Origin: Nitrospirota bacterium
GTDB lineage: Bacteria > Nitrospirota > Nitrospiria > Nitrospirales > UBA8639
Direction: 5' to 3'
NCBI GenBank assembly: GCA_011088105.1
Contig: JAALKI010000002.1
Coordinates: forward strand, 62,001 to 126,000
Length of the DNA: 64,000 nucleotides
This document shows positions 20,656-30,364 of the stretch, piece by piece (the stretch's first letter is position 1; each line of letters starts with the position of its first letter). The translations under genes were made by a program, and so were the position numbers. The notes under the pieces were generated by a model, which saw only the letters and a list, made by a program, of their open reading frames with translations, was not told the origin of the DNA and made no database searches.

Positions 20656-21627
20656 TCATGAATCCAATTCTTCAAGAATCGCCGCGGCCAGCAAAGGAAG
20701 CATAATTTCATGATGGCCAGTGAGTGCGTATCCAACGCCCCCTTTTTGGGTCGGTCGTTTCAGGACATTGGTCGTAGGACGATACTGATTGAGAAAGTCT
20801 AAATTGGCTGTCGTAATGTGTCGAAGCGATCGACCAAGATTGCGGCTGAGCGTCACGGTTTTCAAAAACACTTCAGGCAGAAGGACGGCCGATCCCACAT
20901 TCACGTAGACCCCCCCTTCCATTCGAGAGACCACAGCGGTCAATTTGTGGAAATCGTATAAAGATGCCGCTCCAAGCGCAGCTCCATCTGCCAAAGGATG
21001 CATATGAATAATGTCTGTCCCAATCGCGACATGCACAGTCGCCGGCACATTAAGTGTCGCAGCCTTAGCGAGCAAGCTGGTCTTGATCGAACGAAAAGCC
21101 TTGGCATGCCGATTCATGTACCGTCCCACCGCTTCTCCTATTCCCTGGCCTTCTTTGTCTCCTTGAATAATCGCCTCGTTAATCATACGTCCTGTCTCTT
21201 CAGCCATCCCAAACCGTCCATTATCAATCTCAGCATCCACATCTTCCGAGGTTTGCCCCAGGTACGCCAGCTCAAAGTCATGAATCACAACAGCCCCACT
21301 CATGGCAACGGCTGTAATAATGCCACGATCCATCAGATCAACCAAAATAGGATTGAGGCCCACCTTGGTTGGATGAGCCCCCAAGCCGAAGATCACCGGA
21401 CGCCGCCGTCGATGAGCATGCGCAATGGCTTTTGCCAAACGGCGAAGGGTCTTCACGGCAAGCACATCAGGGAGCGATGCAAGAAATCCTGCGAATGTTC
21501 CACCTGACTGCCAGGGAGAACCAAACTGGGATGTTCGAACTTTACTTCGACGTGTTCGAAGCGGGTAGGTCTTGACTCGTGAAAGATCTAAAGGTCCACG
21601 AGCTGGAGGTTTAGGGGATTTCGGCAA
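20656..21627 (-). CDS. Deoxyhypusine-synthase-like protein
   Basis: This 323-residue protein resembles the bacterial deoxyhypusine-synthase-like family: FGLGAHPTKVGLNPILVDLM, AMSGAVVIHDFELAYLG, TVHVAIGTDIIHMHP and the NVGSAVLLPEVFLK segment of the NAD-binding Rossmann core. True deoxyhypusine synthase modifies eIF5A, which bacteria lack, so the reaction here is unknown; some bacterial relatives make homospermidine-type products. Its start overlaps the SIS gene by 17 bases and the response-regulator start lies 19 bases after its stop, so the three form an operon. Confidence 0.7.
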   Translation of the reverse strand: MPKSPKPPARGPLDLSRVKTYPLRTRRSKVRTSQFGSPWQSGGTFAGFLASLPDVLAVKTLRRLAKAIAHAHRRRRPVIFGLGAHPTKVGLNPILVDLMDRGIITAVAMSGAVVIHDFELAYLGQTSEDVDAEIDNGRFGMAEETGRMINEAIIQGDKEGQGIGEAVGRYMNRHAKAFRSIKTSLLAKAATLNVPATVHVAIGTDIIHMHPLADGAALGAASLYDFHKLTAVVSRMEGGVYVNVGSAVLLPEVFLKTVTLSRNLGRSLRHITTANLDFLNQYRPTTNVLKRPTQKGGVGYALTGHHEIMLPLLAAAILEELDS

Positions 21628-22192
21628 AAAGTTCCTCTTCTACAAGTTCACACAGCACATGTCCTAACGTCATGTGACATTCTTGAATACGTGCCGTAAC
21701 CAATGACGGCACAAGAAACGCATGCTCGACATGTCGCGCGAGAGCTCCACCGGATTCACCGGTCCAGCCAATAGTGACTAACCCCTTCGATCGAGCAACA
21801 TCCACACCCCGTAGGACATTAGGGGAATTGCCACTCGTGCTGAGGGCAATGGCGATGTCACCCGTTTGCCCATGCGCCTGAATTTGGTGAGCGAAAATAT
21901 CCGCAAATTCATAATCGTTGGCAATACTCGTGAGCGTCGACAAATTCGTTGTCAACGCCAAAGCTGGCAATGGGGCACGCTTTTTCTGATATCGTCCAAC
22001 AAACTCAGCAGCTAGATGCGCGGCATCGGCGGCACTGCCCCCATTGCCAAAGAACAAAACTTTCTTCTCGTTTCGGAAAGCCGTGACGACGGCTTGGGCC
22101 AACACTTCAATCTGCAAAATGGAAGCCTGAACAAATCGCCGCTTGACATCGGCGCTCTCTTCAAACCGTTGAATGATGCCTTCTCGATTCAT
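21611..22192 (-). CDS. gmhA: SIS-domain phosphoheptose isomerase-type protein
   Basis: This 193-residue SIS protein has the motifs FGNGGSAADAAHLAAEFVGR, LSTSGNSPNVL and the metal-binding RIQECHMTLGHVLCE. These match GmhA, which converts sedoheptulose-7-phosphate to heptose-7-phosphates for LPS core, though the related DiaA cannot be excluded. It is the first gene of an operon with the deoxyhypusine-synthase-like protein and the sigma54 regulator. No other heptose genes are in the window. Confidence 0.82.
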   Translation of the reverse strand: MNREGIIQRFEESADVKRRFVQASILQIEVLAQAVVTAFRNEKKVLFFGNGGSAADAAHLAAEFVGRYQKKRAPLPALALTTNLSTLTSIANDYEFADIFAHQIQAHGQTGDIAIALSTSGNSPNVLRGVDVARSKGLVTIGWTGESGGALARHVEHAFLVPSLVTARIQECHMTLGHVLCELVEEELFAEIP

Positions 22193-22477
22193 CGAAAGAA
22201 CATTGTAACAAGGTGTGCCCCGTTTTCACACTCTTCGATTTTTGGATCTCGAAACACCCGTTGGATCACACACGTCCACCAACGCATGTCGCGTATCTGG
22301 CATAAGAAAAACATGTCTCATGCCCCATTAAAGTAACCACGAATAGTTTTCTTGCACGAAATATCCTAATGGCTTTCGCATTTTTTTCACTCAATGGCCA
22401 TTTCTGGTGTCGAGAATAGATGCAGAATCCATCATTTTCTTGAACCCCTCCCAAGGTGGTGATATAGTCTCTCCGAC

Positions 22478-23743
22478 GTGAGCATCGACGGTCCAATCAA
22501 AGCCCTCTTCGTGGCAATAGGGGAAGATCCTGCCACGGCCCTCTACACCATTAACCGTTTGGCACCAGAGTTTCTATGCCTCTGTCTTCCTGAGACAAGT
22601 CAGTCCCTTGTCGAAACACACGTGCAACCACATGTTGCCACCATGCCTCACCGATGGGATTGGATACTCTTGAAAGCACCTCATCAGTTTCAGCATGTCC
22701 ATCAAGAACTTGCGCAACATCTTCCCCCCATGTTGAAAACATGGGGGATTCATTCGGGAGACTTAGTCGTAGATCTTTCCGCATCGACACCAGCTATGGC
22801 TTCAGCCATGGTACTCGTCAGTCGTACGATGGCTTCACGCATCGTTCAGCTCACAGCACCCCATCCTGACATCTCCTCATCATCCAACATCATAGACATA
22901 GAAGGAACGGCCAAGGCTTGGCTATCCTCTAATATGTGGGATGAAGAGGCGGTCCAAGCTCGAGCTGAGGCATCTCGACTGTTTAATCAAGGGGCCTTTC
23001 ATTCCGCCGCACAGGGATATCGCCATATTGAATCCTTAGTCAGCGGAGGACTCAAACCGCTCTATCATGCACTGGGTGAATTATCGGAAGGCTATGCGCT
23101 CTGGGAACACTTCCAATACCGATTGGCATGGGACAAACTAAAATCCTCCCTGAAAGCCTTGGAACTAGCATCCATATGGGGAGGGCCTACAGGGCTCGCC
23201 AGCGTCTTGACAGCCGTCAAGGCCAATGTGAAATTCCTGGAAAGTCTTGTGATGGATCCAGACGTGATCAAGCGTGTGGTGTCACATGATCTATTTGCTC
23301 ATGCCCAACGCTTAGCTCGGCGCGATCAACATGTTGAAGCCGCAACCATGGTTCTCCTCCGAGCACTTGAAGCCTATGTTCAATATCAATTGTGGGTAAC
23401 ATTTCACATCAAGTCGTGGGATGTGCAGCTTGAGCAACTGCCTCAAGCCCTTCAAGAGACATGTCGACACTGTTATCTTGACGATATTGATGGAAAGTAT
23501 AAGCTCTCACTCCAGACTCAGTTTCATACCCTGGCCGGGCTTGGGCATCCAATGGGGCAGGCCTTCTTATCGGAATGGACCAAGCTAAAACCGCTTCTGG
23601 ATGCTTCACAACAAGCTATCTTGGGACATGGATTTGAACCAATCAAAAAGGAACGCTTTCATCAGCTTGTCGAAATTGTCACAAAACTCACGAACCTTCA
23701 CGACACATCTCTCCCAACCTTCCCTCACATGAACCTGTCCTGA
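22478..23743 (+). CDS. Orphan CARF/HEPN-like protein of the Cas02710 (TIGR02710) type, active site degenerate
   Basis: This 421-residue protein has a Rossmann-like start (IKALFVAIGEDPATALYTI) and the segment GDLVVDLSASTPAMASAMV, which aligns by eye with the ligand loop of Cas02710-type CARF proteins (usually GGTKAMS). A helical middle resembles the repeats of that family, and the C-terminus has QQAILGHGFEPI, matching the HEPN motif usually written RNxSILAHGF. Here the arginine and asparagine of that motif are replaced, so RNase activity is doubtful. No cas genes or CRISPR repeats lie nearby. Start is GTG at 22478 with a poor ribosome site. The family call is from memory of motifs. Confidence 0.5.
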   Translation: MSIDGPIKALFVAIGEDPATALYTINRLAPEFLCLCLPETSQSLVETHVQPHVATMPHRWDWILLKAPHQFQHVHQELAQHLPPMLKTWGIHSGDLVVDLSASTPAMASAMVLVSRTMASRIVQLTAPHPDISSSSNIIDIEGTAKAWLSSNMWDEEAVQARAEASRLFNQGAFHSAAQGYRHIESLVSGGLKPLYHALGELSEGYALWEHFQYRLAWDKLKSSLKALELASIWGGPTGLASVLTAVKANVKFLESLVMDPDVIKRVVSHDLFAHAQRLARRDQHVEAATMVLLRALEAYVQYQLWVTFHIKSWDVQLEQLPQALQETCRHCYLDDIDGKYKLSLQTQFHTLAGLGHPMGQAFLSEWTKLKPLLDASQQAILGHGFEPIKKERFHQLVEIVTKLTNLHDTSLPTFPHMNLS

Positions 23744-23745
23744 TC

Positions 23746-24156
23746 ATGGAGGTCAAAATCTACTATGAGGACACGGACTGTGGGGGAGTCGTCTATTATG
23801 CGAATTATTTAAAGTACTTTGAACGAGCCCGAACCGACTATTTGCAAGAACGAGGGCTGTCCGTTGCCAAACTTCAGGCGGAGGGCACATTGTTTGTGGT
23901 CATTCATGCTGAACTGACCTACCGTTCTCCTGCTCGATACGGTGATGTGCTCACAATTCAGACGACGGTTTCCCCAACACGCAAAACAGGCATCATATTT
24001 TCACACGTTATTTGCCATCGGGATGACCAGCGAGTGATCGTTGAAGGCTCAGCGACGTTGGTGACGACCAACCTTCAAAATAAGATCCAGAGATTAGATC
24101 CCAACCTCACTCAAGTCATCCTGGCCTCGGGACCACCTCTCACTTCATCGGCATAA
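23746..24156 (+). CDS. Acyl-CoA thioesterase, YbgC/4-hydroxybenzoyl-CoA thioesterase type
   Basis: This 136-residue hot-dog-fold protein has the family motif YYEDTDCGGVVYYANYLKYF, with the catalytic aspartate in EDTD. It hydrolyses acyl-CoA or acyl-ACP thioesters; relatives accompany the Tol-Pal system. Its ATG lies two bases after the stop of the CARF-like gene, suggesting co-transcription, but I see no functional link. Tol-Pal genes are not in the window. Confidence 0.86.
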   Translation: MEVKIYYEDTDCGGVVYYANYLKYFERARTDYLQERGLSVAKLQAEGTLFVVIHAELTYRSPARYGDVLTIQTTVSPTRKTGIIFSHVICHRDDQRVIVEGSATLVTTNLQNKIQRLDPNLTQVILASGPPLTSSA

Positions 24157-24285
24157 TGCTGTCTTCAAGGGGACTATGCAGCAAGAAGCCCAACCGTTTA
24201 CCATATGGCTCATCTTTGCTAGAACCGAATCTATTGCGTATAATTTATATCATGGTTCTCTTCTATCAGCGAGGTCACACACTGC

Positions 24286-24780
24286 ATGCGTAACGTTCGT
24301 TTTCTCCCTATGTTCGCACTGTCCTTTCTCTTCATGGCTTCAGGATGGACTCACGCTCTTGGAGAACAGCCTGACCTCAAACGGCTCAGGTTGCAGGCGG
24401 AAGAAGCGATGGCATTCGGTGATCCGGACGGCGCGGCTCTGAATATCGGAAAAGCCGCAATGATGGCATCCATTTTAGCTAAGCAGGAAAATCACCGCCA
24501 AAAATCGACACCATATCGAGCATTGTCTCTTTTTTTTCGATCACAAGAGAATACCTATCGGGCGATGGCCATGTTTGAAAGAGCCGGCAATCACGTGCCA
24601 CCTCCATCAAGTGTCTGCAGCAGCTTGGCATTAGGCGCACATCAAGCCCAACGCGCCCACGAACATCTACGCAACACCCATCAAACTTCCCAACCAGTCC
24701 AATCGGTAGGAACGCAAATTACCGGATGGCTCCATACCATTCAAGAAATCCAAGAAGACTTTCACTGTCGGACGCCCTAA
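24286..24780 (+). CDS. Exported protein of unknown function, helical
   Basis: This 164-residue protein has a clear signal peptide (hydrophobic residues 6-22, likely cleavage near ALG-EQ). The mature part is helix-rich and alanine-rich (LRLQAEEAMAFGD, NIGKAAMMASILAKQEN) and resembles small TPR-like or DUF4398-like periplasmic proteins. I do not recognise a specific family. It stands alone between the thioesterase gene and tRNA-Pro. Confidence 0.6.
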   Translation: MRNVRFLPMFALSFLFMASGWTHALGEQPDLKRLRLQAEEAMAFGDPDGAALNIGKAAMMASILAKQENHRQKSTPYRALSLFFRSQENTYRAMAMFERAGNHVPPPSSVCSSLALGAHQAQRAHEHLRNTHQTSQPVQSVGTQITGWLHTIQEIQEDFHCRTP

Positions 24781-24871
24781 TGATTTTGTGTGGGGGATAA
24801 AAAGACATTCCCGTAGAACTGGAATGCTGATTCCCGAAATATACTGAATTAGCGTGGGTATCAAGAAAAGG

Positions 24872-24925
<54 letters not shown>

Positions 24926-24948
<23 letters not shown>

Positions 24949-25561
24949 TCACAATGTGGTGGGTTTCTCGTTTTTTGTTCAGAATCGTTTTTGCCTTCTC
25001 CAGCGCTTGCGCGCGATGACTGATCCGATTTTTTTGCTCCACGGTCAGCTCAGCCAACGTACAATCCAGATTGGGGACCCAAAATACAGGGTCGTAGCCA
25101 AAGCCTTGGGTTCCTCTGGATGTTTCGACAATGAGCCCCTCTAAAATACCTTCTACCACTTCAATCTGCAAGGAGGGCTCGACAAGCGCCATAACCGTCC
25201 GGAAACGAGCAGTACGTTTTTCACGAGGAATCCCGTCAAGCTCCTGAAGCAACTTTTGGCAATTGTCTTCATATGTGGCCTGTTCACCAGCGTAGCGAGC
25301 CGCATAGACGCCCGGACGTCCATTGAGCGCATCGACCTCTAATCCTGTATCATCAGCAAGGGCCAGCAAGCCTGTATGGCGTGCCAAGATTGTCGCTTTT
25401 TTGATGGCATTGGCTTCACACGTCTCTCCATCTTCAATGATTTCAGGCAGAGAGGAAAACTCGTCCATGGTCCGAATCCGATAACCCACATCGCCTAATA
25501 AGGCCAAGAGTTCTTGTCGTTTGTGGGGATTGCCCGTTGCCAGGACGACGTCGATACCCAT
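24926..25561 (-). CDS. rdgB: XTP/dITP diphosphatase (non-canonical purine NTP pyrophosphatase)
   Basis: This 211-residue protein has the family motifs [12 protein letters not shown] at the start, [24 protein letters not shown] split around residues 70-92, [11 protein letters not shown] and [11 protein letters not shown] near the end. It hydrolyses XTP and dITP to keep deaminated purines out of nucleic acids. The last codons run into tRNA-Pro: the stop lies in the D-arm region of the tRNA gene. Its ATG is one base after the rph stop, so rph-rdgB-tRNA-Pro may be one transcript. Confidence 0.94.
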
Positions 25562-25562
25562 G

Positions 25563-26306
25563 TTACGTCAACGGACCAATCAATTCTTTTTGAATTGTTA
25601 CGAGTTGTTGAGTTGCCTCGGAGCCTAATTGCAAAAATTCATCCAGATCATCTTTGTCAAATGGTGCTCGCTCAGCCGTGCCTTGAATTTCGATGAGTCG
25701 CCCATTGCCTGTCATGACTAGATTCATATCCACCTCTGCGAGGGAATCTTCTTCATAACACAGATCCACCATATTCTGCTGCCCCACTTTGCCAACACTG
25801 ATTGCGGCTAAATAATCCGTCAATGGACAACGCTTCAGCAAATTTTGGCTTTTGAGTTTCATCAAGGCATCGGCAAGCGCAATGAATGCACCGGTGATGG
25901 AAGCCGTGCGTGTACCACCGTCAGCCTGAATCACATCACAATCGATCCAAATGGTGCGACTGCCCATTTGTGTCATGTCTGTGACGGCGCGAAGCGCTCG
26001 GCCAACCAAGCGCTGAATTTCGAGGGTCCGGCCGCCTTGTTTCCCGCGAGTAGCCTCCCTTGTTGTTCGGTCATGCGTTGCTCGAGGCAACATGGCATAT
26101 TCCGCCGTGACCCAGCCTTGCTCTTTGTCGCGAAGAAACGGCGGGACCTTTTCTTCGATTGACGCGGTACAAATGACTTTGGTGTCACCCATTTCCATTA
26201 ATACCGACCCATCGGCATATTTCAAAAAAGGCCTCGTAATATTTACAGGACGGATTTGATCATAACGGCGACCATCCTGCCGTTGAAGCCGTGCAGCCAA
26301 ATTCAT
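25563..26306 (-). CDS. rph: Ribonuclease PH
   Basis: This 247-residue phosphorolytic 3'-5' exonuclease has the segments [21 protein letters not shown] (broken here for length), [27 protein letters not shown] and AAISVGKV. RNase PH trims tRNA 3' ends. It is upstream of rdgB and tRNA-Pro, a common pairing in bacteria. An AAAGGA ribosome site precedes the ATG. Confidence 0.96.
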   Translation of the reverse strand: MNLAARLQRQDGRRYDQIRPVNITRPFLKYADGSVLMEMGDTKVICTASIEEKVPPFLRDKEQGWVTAEYAMLPRATHDRTTREATRGKQGGRTLEIQRLVGRALRAVTDMTQMGSRTIWIDCDVIQADGGTRTASITGAFIALADALMKLKSQNLLKRCPLTDYLAAISVGKVGQQNMVDLCYEEDSLAEVDMNLVMTGNGRLIEIQGTAERAPFDKDDLDEFLQLGSEATQQLVTIQKELIGPLT

Positions 26307-26420
26307 ATGTGATCCTTTCCGGGAAAAACAAAAGGCGGATTATAAGAGGATACGCCCTTAAGAGCAAACCATTGGATGGGAAAGGGACAAGACAACAAAT
26401 GGGCTAAAGATCAGACACCA

Positions 26421-26525
26421 TTACCCTTTTCTTCGGGTAATCTTGAATCGAAAAAAGAGCAACCCCACAATGAGGAGGCTGATACCCCAGATAAAATATT
26501 CTTCATATGGAAAAATATACGGCAT
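26421..26525 (-). CDS. Possible 34-residue single-pass membrane protein
   Basis: A short frame on the minus strand reads MPYIFPYEEYFIWGISLL, continues with a hydrophobic helix and ends with a basic tail, FRFKITRRKG. That is one transmembrane helix with a positive end, like small membrane proteins or the tail of a sorted surface protein. AAGG lies seven bases before the ATG. It sits in the 425-base gap between rph and serS, which otherwise shows nothing. No family is recognised and it could be chance. Confidence 0.35.
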   Translation of the reverse strand: MPYIFPYEEYFIWGISLLIVGLLFFRFKITRRKG

Positions 26526-26698
26526 CAATCAACCTTATCGAAACCCATTCTGCCTTCGCAAGACAACAGCCTGACCATTCGTTGACTGAGGTTAAGGCAC
26601 ATGCTAGATTCCTCGTGGCTTTTGTTCTTGTGGCCGTTCAAACAGTCCATATGCCGTTTTCCTAACATGCCCCAATAACCACGATGAAAAGAGCTTAA

Positions 26699-28009
<1,311 letters not shown>

Positions 28010-28038
28010 CCAGACGCCGCCTTCCGAGGAAGCTTGGC

Positions 28039-28605
28039 TTAATAGCCCAGCGCTGTGTTAAGACTGGATACGGTCAATGGGGGAAGCGTAAATTCCCCAG
28101 ACACTTCAATACGAGAGGGAACAAGCAGAATGGAATGAAAGGAGACATCCCGAATAGCAATTTTCTCTTCCGGCTTACCAGCGGGACTAATTTCTACGTT
28201 TTCTACAGAGCTCGTGATTTCTCCTAGGTCTTGTGGCGCATAGGTTTCAATGACTGATCGGAGGATGTCCATAATCTGCACATTCGCCTCTTCACCCTCA
28301 TCCTCGACATTTTGTTCAATAATTGTAATCACATCTGTAGCCTGCTCCGTGAGGCGGCAGTTTTCCAGTCGCTCTTTACGACGGAGCGCCAGGAGATCAT
28401 TATCTAATTCTTTGCTAAAAGCCCCATAGGCAAATCGCATAAACTCAAAATGGAACCCGCGCAACCCCTTAGACAACATCTGCAACTCGCTTAAAAACAC
28501 TAGTTGTTGCACTTTGACATCACTCACCATAGAGTGAGAATCGGTCAAATGAAGCAGCAACAACAACAAAGCCCGATCAACTGTAATATCTTGAGGTTTC
28601 CGCAT
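28039..28605 (-). CDS. Conserved protein with Panacea/SocA-like N-terminus
   Basis: In this 188-residue protein the first 75 residues (ALLLLLLHLTDSH, KVQQLVFLSELQM, GFHFEFMRFAYGAFSKEL) resemble the SocA/Panacea (DUF4065) fold, used both in ClpXP adaptors and in antitoxins. The remainder has no match that I know. No toxin gene is adjacent: serS converges from the left and fur diverges to the right. The function is unknown. Confidence 0.5.
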   Translation of the reverse strand: MRKPQDITVDRALLLLLLHLTDSHSMVSDVKVQQLVFLSELQMLSKGLRGFHFEFMRFAYGAFSKELDNDLLALRRKERLENCRLTEQATDVITIIEQNVEDEGEEANVQIMDILRSVIETYAPQDLGEITSSVENVEISPAGKPEEKIAIRDVSFHSILLVPSRIEVSGEFTLPPLTVSSLNTALGY

Positions 28606-28789
28606 CGCGCCTCTCGATCAAAAAATGTTCTCCCGGCATCACGCAACGGCAGCGGTGAGCAGTCTATCCTGCCCGTCGTCATAGGGTCAATGGAACTCCC
28701 TCCTCCTACCTTCGGTCTGTCTCCATGACGAGGCTTGACCCATAAAGGTTTTTTCGTTCTAATGGTGTCCGTCTAAAAGAGAGGGACTT

Positions 28790-29221
28790 ATGTCAAAGGC
28801 CATCCAAGAACTTACCATTCTGAAAGAACACCTCACAAAACATAACCTCAAACTTACCCGCCAACGGGAAAATATTCTTACCACCTTTTTAAAAATGGAA
28901 CATGTGACCGCTGAACACATGTACCGGTTGTTGGCCAAGAAAGATCCTCATATCGGCTTAGCAACGGTCTACCGGACGTTAAAGCTCCTCTGTGAAGCGG
29001 GTCTAGCCAAAGAACATCATTTCGGCACACAAACGCAATTTGATAACGTGGCCCATAAAGGGCATCACGATCATCTCATTTGCACGGATTGTGGGAAAAT
29101 TGTCGAATTTGAAAATTGCCAGATTGAACGACTCCAAGAAGAAGTCGCGACTCGAAATGGATTTACCATCAAAACCCATCGCCTCGAGCTCTATGGCTTG
29201 TGTGCAACCTGCCGTTCTTGA
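28790..29221 (+). CDS. fur: Ferric uptake regulator (Fur family)
   Basis: This 143-residue regulator has a winged helix (LKLTRQRENILTTFL, GLATVYRTLKLLCEAGL), the metal-site segment HKGHHDHLICTDCGKIVEFEN and a second CxxC near the end (LCATC). With iron bound, Fur represses iron-uptake genes. It lies 70 bases upstream of the iron transporter operon, whose leader has a Fur-box-like sequence, making Fur rather than Zur or PerR the best reading. Confidence 0.88.
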   Translation: MSKAIQELTILKEHLTKHNLKLTRQRENILTTFLKMEHVTAEHMYRLLAKKDPHIGLATVYRTLKLLCEAGLAKEHHFGTQTQFDNVAHKGHHDHLICTDCGKIVEFENCQIERLQEEVATRNGFTIKTHRLELYGLCATCRS

Positions 29222-29262
29222 CACGTTTTTGTTCTCCTTGTACAATTCCAGAAATTGAGAGC

Positions 29263-29281
29263 ATGAATCATTATCAGTATC
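29263..29281. promoter_or_regulatory. Fur box upstream of fbpA
   Basis: On the minus strand this 19-base site reads GATACTGATAATGATTCAT and agrees with the classic Fur consensus at 14 of 19 positions. It lies just before the iron-transporter start and about 40 bases after fur, so Fur bound with iron would block transcription of fbpABC. Confidence 0.6.
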
Positions 29282-29290
29282 ATAAATTGA

Positions 29291-30364
29291 ATGAGTAACA
29301 ATAGAAATCCCCTCATGATGCTGCCAGTCTGTGCGGTAATCAACAAGCGTGCCGTCTCTTGGACGCTTAATTTTCTCACTATCGTCAGCTTCTTACTCGT
29401 TCCGGCTTTTTCAATAGCGGATGAGGGTCTTGTGGTCTATTCAGGACGAGCCGAACGGCTGATTCAACCGGTGCTTGATGCATTTGAAGCACGCACAGGG
29501 ATTCCCGTACGCGTCCTAACCGGAAGCAGCACGGCATTGGTCAATCGTCTGCAGTTTGAAGGGGAACGGTCACCAGCCGATGTGTTCATTTCCAATGAAG
29601 TGGGCACGTTGGAGCATGCACACAAACTGCACCTCCTTCGCCCCGTGGCCATGAAAGAAATTGATCGGGCAATCCCTTCGGCCTTTCGAGCACCAGATAA
29701 TAGTTGGATTGGGCTTTCCGGTCGCATCTGGGTCGTGGTGTATAACACCACGCTTGTTCAGCCGGATCAGGTACAATCCATCCTCGACTTAGCCGATCCT
29801 CGATGGAAGGGCAAACTGGCCATTCCCAATGCTGGGAACGAATACCTCCAAGCCGGGGTTTCCGTCATTCATGCTCTCAACGGCAAACAGATGACTGAAC
29901 AATTTCTGAAAGGCATCAAGGCCAATGCCGGAAGCTTCGTCTTTGGGAAAAACCGGCAAATTGTCAAAGCGGTGGCCCAAGGAGAGGTCGCACTCGGGAT
30001 TGTCAATCATTACTATATTTTCCGTCATTTGGACAAACACCCCCAAGCCCCCATTGCTCCGCTGTTAACAACAGACCAGGGATCAAAAGGCATGGGCATT
30101 GTCATGAATGCCTCGGGCATCGGCATCACAGCCCATGCACCTCATGTCGCCGCAGCCAAACGACTCATACAGTTCTTAGTCTCGCAAGCCGGTCAAAAAC
30201 TCTTTGCCGACCTCAACAAAGAATACCCGCTCCATCCTGAAGTCGCTGCAGATGCCGTCCTTCCCGACCGCAAGAGCTTTCATGTTGCACAGGTGCCGTT
30301 GACTCGCCTGGGTGAACTTCGCGATCCTATCATGACAGTGATTGAAGACATTGGTCTCCGATAG
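29291..30364 (+). CDS. fbpA: Iron(III) ABC transporter, periplasmic substrate-binding protein
   Basis: This 357-residue protein has an N-terminal signal segment (hydrophobic about residues 24-43). The mature part matches the FbpA/FutA family: LVVYSGRAERLIQPVLDAFE, TGIPVRVLTGSS and the ligand tyrosine region IVNHYYIFRH. It binds ferric iron in the periplasm for the permease. The ATG at 29291 lacks a clear ribosome site; the ATG at 29315 is an alternative. Its stop overlaps the start of the permease gene. Confidence 0.9.
   Translation: MSNNRNPLMMLPVCAVINKRAVSWTLNFLTIVSFLLVPAFSIADEGLVVYSGRAERLIQPVLDAFEARTGIPVRVLTGSSTALVNRLQFEGERSPADVFISNEVGTLEHAHKLHLLRPVAMKEIDRAIPSAFRAPDNSWIGLSGRIWVVVYNTTLVQPDQVQSILDLADPRWKGKLAIPNAGNEYLQAGVSVIHALNGKQMTEQFLKGIKANAGSFVFGKNRQIVKAVAQGEVALGIVNHYYIFRHLDKHPQAPIAPLLTTDQGSKGMGIVMNASGIGITAHAPHVAAAKRLIQFLVSQAGQKLFADLNKEYPLHPEVAADAVLPDRKSFHVAQVPLTRLGELRDPIMTVIEDIGLR

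Noticed and set aside
22478-23743. A CRISPR-Cas locus around the CARF-like gene
   Set aside because: No repeat-spacer array and no cas genes occur within the window, and the neighbours are housekeeping genes.
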